DNA of 61,308 bases from Mariniblastus sp. (GTDB taxonomy: Bacteria; Planctomycetota; Planctomycetia; Pirellulales; Pirellulaceae), in contig JALZWN010000039.1 in NCBI GenBank assembly GCA_023300235.1, forward strand, positions 1 through 61,308, written 5' to 3'. The translations under genes were made by a program, and so were the position numbers. The first letter of the stretch is position 1, and the number at the start of each line of letters is the position of its first letter. Below the pieces are notes generated by a model. The model was not told the origin of the DNA. It searched no databases and saw only the letters and a program-made list of their open reading frames with translations. Positions 61,181 to 61,308 of this stretch are shown piece by piece.

Positions 61181-61308
61181 CCAGATCCGTTGGCTCCAGG
61201 AGCGGTTTTGGGATCGCCGCGGCTTACGAAAACCCAAACCGTGGCTATTGCCAAAACGGCTTAGAACGATTTTTCAAATCTGACTAAATCTGCCTCAATC
61301 AACATCCC

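Overview
The window looks like a chromosomal segment of a planctomycete, most likely of the Pirellulales. The evidence is an alternative complex III plus caa3-type oxidase locus with an ActD-ActE fusion, frequent GTG/TTG starts, large exported proteins of unknown function, a bacterial alpha-2-macroglobulin, and families of short intergenic repeats. Base composition is close to balanced. I see no rRNA, tRNA, CRISPR array, prophage or integrative element. The genus cannot be fixed from the sequence alone.

Layout. 1-4.9 kb: the end of a phosphate ABC transporter (pstA partial, pstB), then a flavoprotein/polyferredoxin fusion translationally coupled to a DUF547 protein. 5.2-15.5 kb: exported redox and sulfur or metalloid genes: a two-domain sulfurtransferase, a DUF1223-DUF3179 fusion interrupted by one in-frame TGA, a second DUF547 protein, an RND/MMPL transporter, an ArsM-type methyltransferase and a nitrilase. 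15.7-25.2 kb: a small lipoprotein, an exported MsrA-MsrB fusion, a sigma factor with a putative zinc-finger anti-sigma partner, a DEAD-box helicase, a CPBP protease, a glycine-rich exported repeat protein and a CobW-type GTPase. 25.7-38.2 kb: an exported helical-repeat protein, TypA/BipA, a 2010-residue alpha-2-macroglobulin, a REP-associated tyrosine transposase (RAYT) and an atypical receiver protein. 38.9-54.6 kb: one long respiratory locus (actA, actB, actC, actDE, actF, a small membrane protein, SCO, coxB, coxA, coxC, cox4-like, a second subunit-III-like gene) that would oxidise quinol, pass electrons to cytochrome c domains and reduce oxygen. 54.9-57.9 kb: cysD and cysNC for sulfate activation. 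58-61.2 kb: two hypothetical proteins, a decayed nucleotidyltransferase gene and a soluble histidine kinase.

Main discovery candidate. The reading frame 7050-9275 is open except for one TGA at 8571-8573. That TGA sits where I recall DUF3179 proteins carrying the first Cys of a Y-C-x-L-C-G motif. A two-part stem-loop with a C-G-U-G-U apical loop follows about 20 nt downstream, in the range expected of a bacterial SECIS. I read the gene as a probable 741-residue exported selenoprotein with two redox motifs, C71-S-S-C74 and U508-T-L-C511.

Second. Four about 205-221 bp elements with terminal inverted repeats (TIRs) occur in the window, and two of them flank the RAYT gene. This is a REPIN/RAYT-like arrangement with two internal sequence subtypes. 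Other repeats include a 34-bp block, 33/34 identical in two places, that encodes the same C-terminal tail (REGVSV-x-KFD), a four-copy intergenic repeat of about 60 bp, two different 13-bp tandem repeats in one gap, and two long hairpins.
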